Positions 10,633-21,112 of a stretch of 64,000 nt of DNA are shown here, piece by piece. How positions within the stretch are numbered: the stretch's first letter is position 1; the number at the start of each line of letters is the position of its first letter. A program made the position numbers and the translations under genes. Under the pieces are notes generated by a model, which saw only the letters and a list, made by a program, of their open reading frames with translations, ran no database searches and was not told where the DNA came from. Source of the stretch: Pseudorasbora parva (Eukaryota; Chordata; Actinopteri; Cypriniformes; Gobionidae); contig NC_090191.1 of NCBI RefSeq assembly GCF_024679245.1, positions 4,915,004 to 4,979,003 of the forward strand, in the 5' to 3' direction.

Positions 10633-11452
10633 TCTTTGAACATACCCTTCAAGTCTACACACATGCTATACAGGGACAAACCAACCTTAGCACACTGATA
10701 CAGCACACTGATACAGAATAAATAATAGTGTATTTTCATACTGCTTTTTAGCCTTAAACTTAATCATTCTTAAATAATATACTCTTCTACACCAGTCATT
10801 TATTGCAGTGTTTTTAAGATCTGTTCTTAATAACCTGTTACATCTTTTTATACCAAAGTGTAATCAATTGTGGTACATTTTCATATCTGCCTCTTGTTGA
10901 CTGTCCCTGTGTGGGGAAAAACTTGAGTTGGCCAAACTTTATTCACGGAAAGATTTGTGGATTCCTCCTGCCCATCATCGGGGTGGGGCATAGTCAGATT
11001 AAAAAGATGGTACTGCTTGGCAGGTACCACATAAGGTTTTACAGTGACAAGACACACTTATACTATTTTGGTAAAATTAATAAACCTTAGAAAGCCATCA
11101 GAGGGACAAATGTTTAAAATGAATCTCTTTCGTTTCAGGTGTGTGGGAATACAAATGTAAAATCATGGTAAGTGTGTCGTTTCACCTTTTGTCTTTAATG
11201 GCTGTTGGTGATTCTGCCTCATCATGACTTTAATTGCTGTGATTGTTGATGCTAATCAATATCTGAGTTAAGTGTGAATGAATGGGTGAAGGTGTGACCT
11301 TCCTGATGTCTATGATAATCAGGGCTATAGTTGTGCTGATTGGATTAGAGCTGTTTCTATAACTGCTCACATCCTTTACATGCTTTGTTTGCTTTATCTT
11401 CACCTGTAAGGACGGCCTCCTGAAATCTCTATAAAAACACAATGTTTCTCAG
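10633..11452. other. Spacer between gypsy element and FiNZ exon
   Basis: No repeat family or domain recognised. A 29-bp segment at 11139-11167 has a good acceptor (CGTTTCAG) and donor (ATG|GTAAGT) and could be a small exon of the gene begun at 3192. A TATAAA at 11430 is probably incidental to the intron tail. Confidence 0.4.
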
Positions 11453-11521
11453 GTTTAGTCACACTTGATGAATGCAGCACTGCTGGTGAACTGACTGAGA
11501 TTCACATGATACATTATAAAG

Positions 11522-11783
11522 ATGGTGTTTACCAAAGAGGAGAGGGAAGACCTGAAGATTGAAGATACATTCAGAGTCAAGCATGAAGATGTGAAGACTG
11601 AAGAAACATTCAGAGTCAAGCATGAAGATGTGAAGATTGAAGAAACATTCAGAGTCAAGCATGAAGATGTGAAGATTGAAGAAACATTCAGAGTCAAGCA
11701 TGAAGACGTGAAGATTGAAGAAACATTCAGAGTCAAGCATGAAGACGTGAAGATTGAAGAAACAGTCAAATGTGAAGAAACAG
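11522..11783 (+). CDS. FiNZ exon with internally repeated acidic motif
   Basis: The exon probably starts at 11453 after TGTTTCTCAG and opens with a short leader whose last 45 bases resemble the leader of the FiNZ exon at 21742 (CTGAGATTCACATGA, ATTATAAAGATG). The ATG starts MVFTKEEREDLKIED, the usual start of the fish N-terminal zinc-finger-associated region. Five tandem 13-residue units (TFRVKHEDVKIEE type) follow, and the exon ends CAG|GTTGGT in phase 1 after 87 codons, as at 21922. Twelve psi-K-x-E tetrapeptides (VKHE, VKIE, LKIE, VKTE, VKCE) are present. No zinc-finger exon lies between this exon and the next FiNZ gene. It may therefore be an alternative first coding exon splicing in phase to 30032, an exon of a degraded neighbour, or an exon joined to 20491. 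Confidence 0.65.
11567..11761 (+). repeat. Five in-frame copies of a 39-bp coding repeat
   Basis: The unit ACATTCAGAGTCAAGCATGA plus 19 bases repeats at 11567, 11606, 11645, 11684 and 11723 with almost no divergence (GACTGAA in the first; GACGTG in the last two). The period of 39 keeps the reading frame, so each unit adds 13 residues. Confidence 0.92.
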
Positions 11784-12278
11784 GTTGGTTTCATTCTCAA
11801 AGCTGAACTCAGTCATTTGATCCTTATTACAATGTCCATCTCTTCAGAAATGAGGGATATTATGAAGAATGTCGTACGAGCGTCAAGTGGTTTTATTTGA
11901 TATGGAGGGGGTCAGACATGTTGAGATCACATGTCCAGACAAAAACTGCCTTCAACCTGAGAAGAACTGACTTTCAAGTTGGACATTCATTATTATGATG
12001 TCACACATTAAATTGAGTAAAAATCTGTTGTAAAAATATATTTTCACATTAACATACCTGAACATAAATGGCATAAATAGTAGCAATTATTAATTGAATC
12101 AAGCAATAAGTGTGTCAGCTGGAGATAGTGGTGGAAATGTTCATTCTTTCAAAGGGAATCGTTCATTTTCAGTTTGTTCACCAAAATTATTCGTTCAGCA
12201 ACTATTTTTTTAAATATTACACAAATATGACAGCAGGTGAAAAAGCGTGTTTTATGTGTAATAAGTCAACGAACGTAT
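11784..12278. other. Intron-like spacer
   Basis: Begins with the donor GTTGGTTTCATTCTCAAAGC, nearly identical to the intron start at 21923, then AT-rich sequence with no recognised gene. Confidence 0.45.
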
Positions 12279-13159
12279 TTATTTACAAAAAAAGCTTGAG
12301 AGATCTGCAGATCTTGACAAACATTCAGATTTGGACAATAAGACACGACCATAAATGCACAAATCTCTGCAACCAAGAGTTACATTTTCTTTTTGTACTG
12401 TTGAGAATTGGAAGAAAGTTAGGAGAATTACGATAGGATTCATCTTTACAAGTTTTACACCAAGATATGTGACTACCTTCTTAAAAGGAATTCCATCAAT
12501 TTCCTCAGATTTAACACTTTTGTGGAAATATCTCACATTTTCTAACATTAAGGTTGAGAGAAGAGAAATTATTTATGGTACCAATCGCTTTGCTAACCTC
12601 TCCAGCATTTTTTAAAAAGAGCGTCATTTCACCAGCCAGCTGACAAATTTGTCATTAATTTCCAAAAAAATGTTAATATCTTGAAAGAAATTCAGAGAAT
12701 CGGAGAGATTGGACAACCCTGTCTGATGCCCCAGAGAGAGAAAAACCTACCAGAAGTCTCATTAATCACTTTAACAGAGCTGCTATATTCTGTTTACAGG
12801 GTTGTAGTTGCCTTTCTAAAAAGACTCCAAATTTAAAGTATTCTCATGTTGAATTTAACATGAATCTGTGCTCCACTGTATCAAAGGCTTTATTAAAGTC
12901 AATAAATAGTATTAGTTTGTCATCATCAAGAAGGTTACCGTAATCAATAAAATCAAGAATAAGATGAATATTGTTGTGAATATGCCTCCCTTTCATGACA
13001 CCTGACTGAGACTTATCAATTAGGGAGTTCAAACCTAATTTCAGCCTGCTGGCTAAAATAAGAACACAGTTTGGCATCAGTGTTTAATAATGTTATAGGT
13101 CTCCACCCATCTAGAGATAGAGTTTGGCTTATTTGGCTTCAGTATTAAGGTAATTACAC

Positions 13160-14624
13160 TAAAGCCCTGCATTTATGCCCGAGCCCGACGGGCCCCGACT
13201 TTTTTACGCCCCTAGGGCCGGGCTTCAGGCCAATTTTCATGCCATACCTAAAACGCGGGCCGGGCTTCGGGCCTATTTTTTGGCTTCGCTTCGTTTTATA
13301 TTTATTTTATTAATTAAAAGGAACAATGAGATGTTCTGCGCTGGTGGAAACAACACGAGACCATAATAGCTAACGCGACTGTCAAAATGGCTCGCACAGT
13401 GTTCAGAGCATAGGTTCAGAGTCCGTGCCAGCAGCAGCGCGTGTTTCTTCAGCACAGCTGCTAGAGTCAAGGCCGGAGACACACTGCAAGCGTGGCGTGA
13501 GCGTGGTGTTTCTGTTGCGTGTCATCCGCGGGGCGTCTGCTGCTATTAATGTACAGGGCTATCAATGTAGTCCGATCACTAAACAAACCAATTCAGAAGG
13601 ATAAGAGCATTTCAGTCGAAACCGGACAAATGTAAATGTAGCCAATCTGGTTGTTTAAACCACATGTATACATTTTACTCCTGGCAAACGGTTAAAAGAT
13701 AAATGTGTGAGAGCGTGTTATGTTGTAGACAGATAGATATGATGGCGCTGCAAAACGCATCGCCGCAAATGACTAATGCAAGCCAACGCAAATGGCCTTA
13801 AATTAAACTTAAAATAAGTCTTAGATGCTCAAAAACACAATCATCTTCAATAAAAATGAATGAGACTAAATGATCTTTCCAGTGCGCTTAGGTCGCGCTC
13901 TCTCTCTTATGTGGTCTTTGAATCTGAAATAAGCTGCTGAATAAAATGCATCTTGAATCTTTTGCTTCCGTTGCTGTAAACTCTGTTAAATGAGCATATA
14001 CCCCGGGAATTGAAGATCGGATTTATATTCATTTGCGTAGGTGTAAGGTAGGCTATAAGACAACCTGCATGTTCTTTTTTTTTTATTATTTGTTTTTTGA
14101 TTGTTTAACTCCGTTTGCGAGAGCCGCGAGCAGAATCAGCCTGCCTCAGCTCGTCAAAAATGCCTTTTAGGCTTCTGGTGGTAATAGTTGGCAAAATTAA
14201 CTAACATTGTGATTCTTGAAGTGTTTTATATCTATGAATTTTATTATAGGCAAGACAAGTCAAGAGTTGATTTGAGAGACTAAATCGATTAAATATGCGG
14301 TAACTCACTGTCGGCCGCTGGCCGCTTGGTCGTCACTTAAAAATATTAAAACTTTAATTTAACAAACAAAAAAATGCTCTAAACATTTTTCTAAATGAAC
14401 TTAATAAAGAAACGAAACGAAGTATAACTACTTTGACATTAAAAACAAAGCAGAAGTATTTTAATGGCTGCAACAATGTAAAAAAAAAAAAAAAAAAGCA
14501 CGGGCTACATTCAGACTCGGGCCGAGAATTTTGATAAGCTGTCGGACACGGGCCGGGCTAGGGCCTCAGCGTCTCGGGCCAAGGCCGGGCTAGGGCCTAG
14601 ATTTGAGGCCCATGCAGGGCTCTA
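13160..14624. mobile_element. hAT-type non-autonomous element, 8-bp TSD
   Basis: Ends TAAAGCCCTGCAT on the left and the complement of TAGAGCCCTGCAT on the right. AATTACAC is duplicated exactly at 13152-13159 and 14625-14632. Eight-base duplications and TAGAGCCCTGCA-type ends suit the hAT superfamily. The ends are GC-rich (runs of GGGCC and GGCCGGGC) while the interior is AT-rich. No transposase is visible. It sits inside the RT of the L1-type element. Confidence 0.88.
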
Positions 14625-14799
14625 AATTACACCCTGTCTAAGAGATGGAGGAATCTTTATAGATTCATTAAACATAGCTTAAATAAATGGGCAAAGGGCA
14701 TCTCTGAAAGTTTTAAAGAAATTATTCGTGAGCCCATCATTACCAGGTGATTTTTCTGTTGATGAGCTTCATGTTTCTGGTTGAGAATGTCCATTTCAA

Positions 14800-15051
14800 T
14801 GCGAAAGCCGCCCACTTCGTTTTATATCCAGTCCACTTTCTCCCGCAAATCTTTGAGCACCGCATTTTCTGAGACTTTTGATTCAATTCTGTCCGGTCTC
14901 TCAATAATTAAGTTATGCAAATGAATCAATGAAAAAAAAAAATCTTACTTACGGGGCTACTTGTTCCATTGATCTTGCTCTTCTCCGCTTTAGTAACCTG
15001 TGTGTAGGAATATACATCACTTTGTACGCATTTTTCTCCTTTCCCCGCCAT
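14800..15051 (-). pseudogene. L1 ORF1 N-terminal remnant
   Basis: Starts at the ATG at 15051 and reads GEKCVQSDVYSYTQVTKAEK. A later segment around 14800-14900 (ERPDRIESKVSENAVLKDLR) looks like the coiled-coil region of a LINE ORF1 protein. A frame break near 14940 (poly-T) and a stop near 14815 break it. Identification rests on its place behind the L1 5' end and before RT. Confidence 0.55.
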
Positions 15052-15265
15052 GGCTAAGGTAAAGGCCAGTTCAGTTCACTTGAAACTTGTTGATATACGG
15101 CGTAAAAGTAGATAAGAGTCCAACAATTAGAAACAAAATTCATAAAATATATTGTTTGTCTCCAGTTCATAATAAAAAAATTATGGTCGAAGGGGAAAAA
15201 AACGGAAAATGCAACTCCACTTAAAAAAGATCGTCTTCACCTACGGCCATCTTGGCCCATCCCCA

Positions 15266-15818
15266 GCGACTGTTTCTATGGGTCGCTATACGTTAGCTGT
15301 CCGCCATTTTCAAACGTTCAAAGCCGGTTGTGAACGCGCTTTGTGAACATTCAGATGTTGTCTGTTTCTCTGCAATCGTAGTTATACGCATGCATGTGTG
15401 AAATGAGGTCAAATGAAGTGTCTATATATATCTATGGGTGTGCTGTCTTACTTCTGTCAACTCACTAATTTTATCAGAGAATACGGCAATAATGGTAAAC
15501 AATGTAAATATTATCTTACTTTAAAACTGCTCCGTCGGGCAGTTTCCTCGGTGGGTTCCACACCGTTGGCTGGCGTTGGTCCTCGTCTGCTGTTTTTAGC
15601 CTATTCGACATGTTGAATTTGCGTCGCCGCTTGTCGATCAGTCGGGACATATGATAGGTCTGATTGGCTGTTCAGCTAGCGAACCAGAGCACGGGGGGGG
15701 GGGGGGGGGGCGGAAGGGACGAAGCAAGTAAACGACGGAGTCAAGAGGGAACACACAGAACGCCTGTCTCATTTGTTTATATTCCTCATTTTGATACACA
15801 TGAATATTTTAAAAAGGT
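15266..15818 (+). promoter_or_regulatory. Upstream region of the MADF gene
   Basis: No TATA box is obvious. A run of about 20 G (15692-15711) lies about 110 bases before the start codon and could form a quadruplex. The leader CACATGAATATTTTAAAAAGGTATGG precedes the ATG. Promoter function is inferred from position only. Confidence 0.35.
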
Positions 15819-16696
15819 ATGGCTGTGTGGACCGAGGCAAGTGAAGACGAATTGATCAGCATGATCCAGCAAAGGCCGGCTTTGTATGACATTACGGAAA
15901 AATGTTATGTCAACCGTGTGGCAAAAGCTGAACTGTGGCGTGAGATGGCAAATAAACTTGTCATATCAGGTAAGATTTCCCTTTTAGCAATAGTTTTTTT
16001 TCTTTCTTCAGTAGTCCATATTTAAAAAAAACTAAAATAAAAAAACTGCATGTGTTAGGTTGTGTGTGTGCCAAAATAAGTTGGTTTATGGAAGCAGGCA
16101 GTGCAATAATAATATATTTTTTAATTATAATCGCTTGGACGCATCATTACTTTGGTCACTTTGCAAAGTTCTTCACACAGTTCTATTATCCAACTTTCAT
16201 CTTTGCACAGCAGATAATTTCACATTCAAAATGCACTAAAGATATCAAAACACTTAATTCATGTCTTCATGTCCAAAAGCAATGATAAATGATCTTCAGT
16301 TTAGCCCACACAGATTTCTGTTGTACTAACTGTGTGGAGAGTTTTGCAAAAGTGACCTAAAAGTATTGAGGAATGTGTTCTAGTGACTGTATAAAAATGA
16401 AATGTGCTAGAATACATCCAGTTAACAGTAGAACAAAAATTAACATTACAGATAGCCATGAGATTGACATAACTCAACTTAATGCTTACGTTTTTTACTT
16501 TGTCCCTCAGAGAAAGAGCTCAAGAAGCGATGGGATTCATTGCGAACCCAGTACATGCGTTACAAGAAACCTGGACCCTTAGGAAGTTCTGGAGCTCAGA
16601 AGACTGGCAGGCAGCAATGGATCCTGACCCGCCTGCAGTTTCTAGAGCCTCACACAAAGAGGAAGGAGAGCACCTCAAGTCTAACTATCAGGGTAA

Positions 16697-16783
<87 letters not shown>

Positions 16784-18208
16784 CCAGTAGTGAAGAAATG
16801 AAGACAGAGTCAGGATTGTAATTAATTAAAAGAGAAATTTACTTAAGAATAGTTTGCAGTTTCAAAAGCAGAAGTCTCACAAGGAGTTCGTAGGGCCTCT
16901 CTCACCGTCTCGTTGCCTCGCCCTATAGTACATACAATTGTCCACTATCCACGTCATTCTGATTGGCTCAGATAAAATGCAATTGTAAGCAACTTTCAGT
17001 TGTCGCCCCATAACCAGAATTACATCACAGTGACCTCATAGGCCACTGAAAAGCGTCTTCAAGTCTGGCGTTTTGTGCACAAATGTCCATCTCCAACATT
17101 AGGCCTGCACAGATCTGGTACACACACACAAAAACTCCAGAGTATACTGGTTTCCTCCAAGGTTGAGAACATCTTAACTAATTATAAACAAAACATTTCT
17201 CCAAAACATACTGATAGCATGTGCTTTCTCGCAGTGAGAGGGACACATAATAGTACAGGCAATATTCATCTTGAGTCTTTAGTGTTTCAGTAAAAGGAAA
17301 TCTAAAAGAAATAAAATATAATAAATTAAAGGGAAGACACTTAAGAAAACAAGAAACATAAAGCAAAATCATGGAAAGAATCATTCTAATAATATAGGAA
17401 GATAATTATTGATTAATGTTTTGATTATGAAGCTAGTTAGGATATAAATATATACAGGTATATTGAAGCGGCAGTGGATTTCAGAATCACCCTTTCTATA
17501 ATATATATATATATATATACAACAAATCTTGTTTTGTTTTTTAAAGAATAAAAATGAACATTTTGCTTTTGGTAAAGTGGCCACTGAATGTCCAGATGGA
17601 TCTATTTACAAGTAACTCAACACATTAACTTCCACATTGTGCATCTGAATAGATCCATTTAGCCAATTTGCTGGGTATTGTTTTAGCAATGCCCTGTTAT
17701 TGTTATGGGTGATAAAGTATAAAAATCTATTGTATCCCATTGTTCACATCTTGATCGTTTCTTTAAGGAACCTTTGTCTGAAAGTACTGATGGTACCAAC
17801 AACTGGATTGGCACCCATGAGGAGCCCAGCTTCATTGAGGCTGAGCTACGGCCCAGTACACCTTTGGCTGAATCTACCATCTGTGGAGCTGAGTCCACAG
17901 CCAAGAAAAGGGAGCACAGCATCAACGTTCAATCAAGGCCTCCGGGAAAGCGCAGGAAGGTGCAAGATGAATCCTCCACAGAGGAGTCCGCAAACTTGAT
18001 GCGGATCATCGGCAAAAGTCTAGAAAAGCTGGCATCAAATGAAAACACCAGTGATGCCATCTCGGCTTACTGCAAAAATGTAGAGCACAGAATGCGGACT
18101 TTGCCACCACATGTACTGCCACATTTCCAGCACGAGGTTGATACGTGCATTTTCAAATATTCAGTGGGCCACAACCATGCACTGGATGATGCATCTGTCA
18201 GTCAGTAA
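15819..18208 (+). CDS. MADF/BESS-domain DNA-binding protein, three exons
   Basis: Exons 15819-15969, 16511-16692 and 17768-18208 join in frame to 257 codons with GT..AG introns (G|GTAAGA; CAG|AGAAAG; AGG|GTAAAT; TTTAAG|GAACC). The MADF domain fills residues 5-95: EDELISMIQQRPALYD, AELWREMANKL, then LKKRWDSLRTQYMRYKK and WILTRLQFLEP. A basic nuclear-localisation stretch (PPGKRRKV) lies near residue 170. A BESS-like tail (CKNVEHRMRTLPPHVLPHF) lies near residue 220. Such proteins bind DNA through MADF and associate through BESS. In vertebrates they include Adf1-like factors and accessory proteins of PIF/Harbinger transposons. No Harbinger transposase or TIR is visible nearby, so origin is open. 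Intron 2 carries a CA repeat and an LTR-like insertion, yet the coding frame is intact. AATAAA lies at 18355. Confidence 0.78.
16698..16776 (+). repeat. (CA)n microsatellite
   Basis: Uninterrupted ACACAC run of about 75 bases starting just after the second donor of the MADF gene, ending in ATATAT. Confidence 0.97.
16784..17496. repeat. LTR-like element, copy 2, in MADF intron 2
   Basis: Matches 3890-4890 from CCAGTAGTGAAGAAATGAAG to GCGGCAGTGGATTTC with internal deletions. The first 30 bases of copy 1 are missing, so the insertion starts within the CA/TA tract. It is followed by a short (TA)n run. Confidence 0.8.
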
Positions 18209-18904
18209 TGTTGTCATATTTAAGGCATTTATTTTGTATAGTTATCGCACAAATCTATTTCGCTTTTAAATATTTTTGTTTTCTATTTACTATTTTTGGT
18301 AATTTTGTATCACAGCTTTATAGCTATTCGTTCCCATTGTACTAAACCTTGGAAAATAAAACACTTTGACTTTGGGTTCTTGCATTCACAGTTCTTTATG
18401 TAAAAAAGGATCACAAAACACAAGATGATGTAGAATTCTTACCGTAATTTTGCAATTTCACATCTAACTAGCAGGGTAACTAAACCAATCTATATATGTT
18501 TAAATTTAAGAATAAAACTATTTTTGATTAATAAAGACATTTTCATCATGTGTTACTTCCACAATACAATGTTATCAAAGAGCAATATCCGTAAACGTAT
18601 AATTAGCATGGTTACTGTCAGTTAAGTTCAGTGTATGGTTTTATGTTACATTATTTTCATCAACATTTCTGTGCCACTTACTGGTGATTTAATTTCCAAA
18701 CTGCTGTTATGGGATGTGCAAGAAGCAGCACGATATAATTTTGCAGAAATGTCACCATAGGCATGTTTCCAATGAAAGAAATATATAAAAATTCATAATG
18801 TCATAATTTATTGAACTTGTACCAAGCATAGTTACGAACAGAATATATTGCAAATTATGATAATTGGCAATTCAACATTTAAATCTTAAAATGTAACCAT
18901 CGCA
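18209..18904 (+). other. 3' end of MADF gene and spacer
   Basis: A polyadenylation signal AATAAA at 18355-18360 lies about 150 bases after the stop, with GT-rich sequence after it. The rest is AT-rich spacer with no recognised feature. Confidence 0.5.
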
Positions 18905-19317
18905 GATATGCTGATTAAATACAAACCCAACAGATCACTCAGATCAGCAGGATCAAATCAGTTAGAAATACCAAGAGTTCAATCAAAGCAAGGAGAGTCT
19001 GCCTTTAGCTATTATGCCAGCCGTAGTTGGAACCAGCTTCCTGAACAGATCAGATGTGCTCCAACAGTCGCCACATTCAAATCCAGACTCAAAACACATC
19101 TGTTCAGCTGTGCATTTACTGAATGATCTCTGAGCACTGTATGTCCGACTGATTGCACCTTATCTATGCATAATTTATCATAATTTTATTATTTTTAATT
19201 CTCTTTACATTGTATTCTTTTTCTTATACATTTTTTATCCCTATTTTAATTCCTTTCTATGTAAAGCACTTTGAATTGCCATTGTGTATGAAATGCGCTA
19301 TATAAATAAACTTGCCT
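18905..19317 (+). mobile_element. 3' end of an L2/CR1-type LINE
   Basis: Codes the conserved C-terminal tail of these LINEs: NRSLRSAGSNQLEIPR, GESAFSYYASRSWNQLP, then FKSRLKTHLFSCAFTE before a stop at 19126. The 3' end AAAGCACTTTGAATTGCC, GCTATATAAATAAACTTGCC is the typical L2 tail. Strongly 5'-truncated, as is usual for LINE insertions. Confidence 0.88.
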
Positions 19318-19320
19318 TGC

Positions 19321-20090
19321 TGTGTGCGTTAAAATCTCCACACCAAATTATTTTATTTCCTGAACCAATAACATTTTCTAATTCTTTAGTTAATCTACTA
19401 CAGGATTATAATAATTTAATATTCTATTATTTTGATTCTCTGCATTAATATCTATAACCATAATTGCATATTCTTCGATCTCATTAATGATTCTATATTC
19501 TAAATCATTTTTAATAAAAGTGGCCACCTCACCTCCATTGCCTTTCTATCTTTCCTTACAACATTATAACCTTGCAATACAACATTTAATTGAGGTTTTA
19601 ACCATATTTCTTGTACACAAATTATATTTGGTTTATTATCCTGCTGATCTATGAAATGCTTGAACTCGGCACCATTTGCAATAAGACTTCTGGCATTCCA
19701 TTGTAGAATCGTTAAAACCATTGCTGTTATTATGAACTTCCACATGTTGTTTAAGTCTTTAGCATGTCATTTATTTTTTCCACGGTTACACTGACTATAT
19801 TCAAGTATTTCTCAGCGGCCCTTATTATTGTTTTAATTCTCTCCGTTCTACTTTCTGTTTGAGCAGAACAGTTTATTACTTCAGCCATAAACGAAACAAA
19901 TTCCATTTTCCGATCACCAATCTATCCTCATTTATTTTCCTCTGATCTAAAGCATTTCCATTCCATTCCTGAATTTTTTCCTCTCTCACTGTCTGCTCAT
20001 TTTGTTTTGCTTTTTGAGTCAACGGTTCTCTCGTCACTCGCCAGAGACTGAATTCATGTTTGAACTGATTCACGATAAAGAGCGAAATGA
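19321..20090 (-). pseudogene. LINE ORF1 end and endonuclease start (I/Nimb-like)
   Basis: On the minus strand an ORF1-like tail (19876-20073 and EKYLNIVSVTVEKINDML) is followed by the start of an APE-type endonuclease: LTILQWNARSLIANGAEF, NIICVQEIWLKPQLN, and IIWCGDFNAHS at 19321-19355. A frameshift near 19540 breaks it. The fragment ends abruptly against the L2 tail at 19320. The clade is a guess from the ILQWNARS motif. Confidence 0.75.
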
Positions 20091-20490
20091 GACACTGATC
20101 AATGTTAGATTAAGCAATACAGTGTTATATCTATCAATATGCCATTCATTCTGCTTCTCTTTAAATGTTTAAAACAAACCTTTCTTCAGCCGAATCATTT
20201 GCTGCCGCACTGAATGTGCTTCTACAGTGTTTCCAATAAACTGATCATTGCATCTCGAAACTAAATACAATTTGCTCTTAATATCAGCCGAAATGTTAAC
20301 CATTAGGTTTTGATTTTCCTTTTTTAAAACTAGGGTCAAAAAGTGATGAATGTAAACAGAGTGAATAATAAACCATGAACACATTTACTTACAGCAGATG
20401 ATCTGTCAAAATGAACTCAAACTCTATTTCACTATAATTTTTATTTTGTGTTTGCTAATTCATAACTTAATCTTCAAAATATATATTCAG

Positions 20491-20582
20491 GTTACGCAGA
20501 GGACTACCCGGCAGTCAAAGTGACATTACATTGTGAAAGTGCGCACTCAGAGGAAGACCGTGGGGGAAGAACAGGGCCATAG
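20491..20582 (+). CDS. Possible terminal coding exon, gene unrecognised
   Basis: An acceptor (AAAATATATATTCAG) precedes an open frame in phase 1: YAEDYPAVKVTLHCESAHSE to RTGP and TAG at 20580. A poly(A) signal AATAAA follows at 20702. Its phase would fit the first exon at 3288, or the FiNZ exons at 11783 and 21922, but the latter normally join zinc-finger exons. I do not recognise the peptide. Without transcript evidence this stays a candidate. Confidence 0.3.
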
Positions 20583-21007
20583 GCAGCAACTCTCACAAAT
20601 GACCCTTGACATTTAAGACTTACTTTTGATTTCATTCAAAATCTTTGAAATTTTACATTTTGTATTTGGACTGAACCTTGTATCAATACTATTAGGTATT
20701 GAATAAATTATACACAAACATTTGAAAATTAATATTGCTTAATTTACTAATGCTGATTCTTTTTATTTAATAATTTAAAAAAAAAAACATTTTACACATA
20801 TTTTAGACTTAAATTAACTTTATATGTCCACATTTTTAATATTGGCAAAACACACTGACTGTATGTTTAAATTAAGACACATATGAACTCTGCTTCATTA
20901 AATCATACACTTTTTAACATGTTTGTTTTTATTACATTTGTCACGGTTTTAATACAGGGATTATCATGGTAAAAAAAAGAAAATAGTAGTATATTTCTCT
21001 GCACCTC
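20583..21007 (+). other. Putative 3' UTR and AT-rich spacer
   Basis: Holds the AATAAA at 20702, then AT-rich sequence. No other feature recognised. Confidence 0.4.
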
Positions 21008-21112
21008 TTATAAAACAGCAGAGCGTGAGCGGGACTTTTATTTTGGTGCGGTGGTGTGACGTCATAAGGATGCAGCGCGCTCCTGCATCTGCTGTGAATC
21101 CGCTGAAGAAAG
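21008..21112 (+). promoter_or_regulatory. Promoter and leader exon of the FiNZ zinc-finger gene
   Basis: A TATA-like TTATAAAA at 21008 is followed by a perfect cAMP-response palindrome TGACGTCA at 21057-21064. The GC-richer leader (GATGCAGCGCGCTCCTGC) ends at AAAG|GTTTGT at 21112/21113, a reasonable donor. The next acceptor is AAACAG at 21741. The transcription start itself cannot be read from sequence. Confidence 0.55.

Larger units (their letters stand above)
12279..15265 (-). mobile_element. Decayed L1-type LINE, split by a hAT-type element
   Basis: Read on the minus strand, the copy starts near 15265 with GGGCCAAGATGGCCG, a typical L1 5' sequence. ORF1 begins at 15051 (MAGKGEKCVQ...) and runs into a coiled-coil-like stretch. 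It then jumps directly to ORF2 RT (KSPGNDGLTNNFFK, about 14740), so endonuclease is deleted. After the hAT insertion RT continues with SQSGVMKGRHIHNN, ILFIDFNKAFDTVEH (12844-13077) and GIRQGCPIS (about 12740). The catalytic aspartates that should precede TLFLKNA near 12610 read Gly-Glu. The C-terminal GRVLLSKSECLSR motif lies at about 12310. Frameshifts and stops are frequent. Confidence 0.85.

Noticed and set aside
11139..11167. Leader exon of the FiNZ exon at 11453
   Set aside because: It does not resemble the leader exon at 21030-21112, and the short segment fits the frame of the 3192-3415 exons at least as well. Left as a note only.
21057..21064. Regulatory link between the FiNZ promoter CRE and the CRE-like satellite
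   Set aside because: The two sites are 27 kb apart, the satellite word differs by one base, and nothing in the sequence supports interaction. Kept only as a low-interest note on the array.
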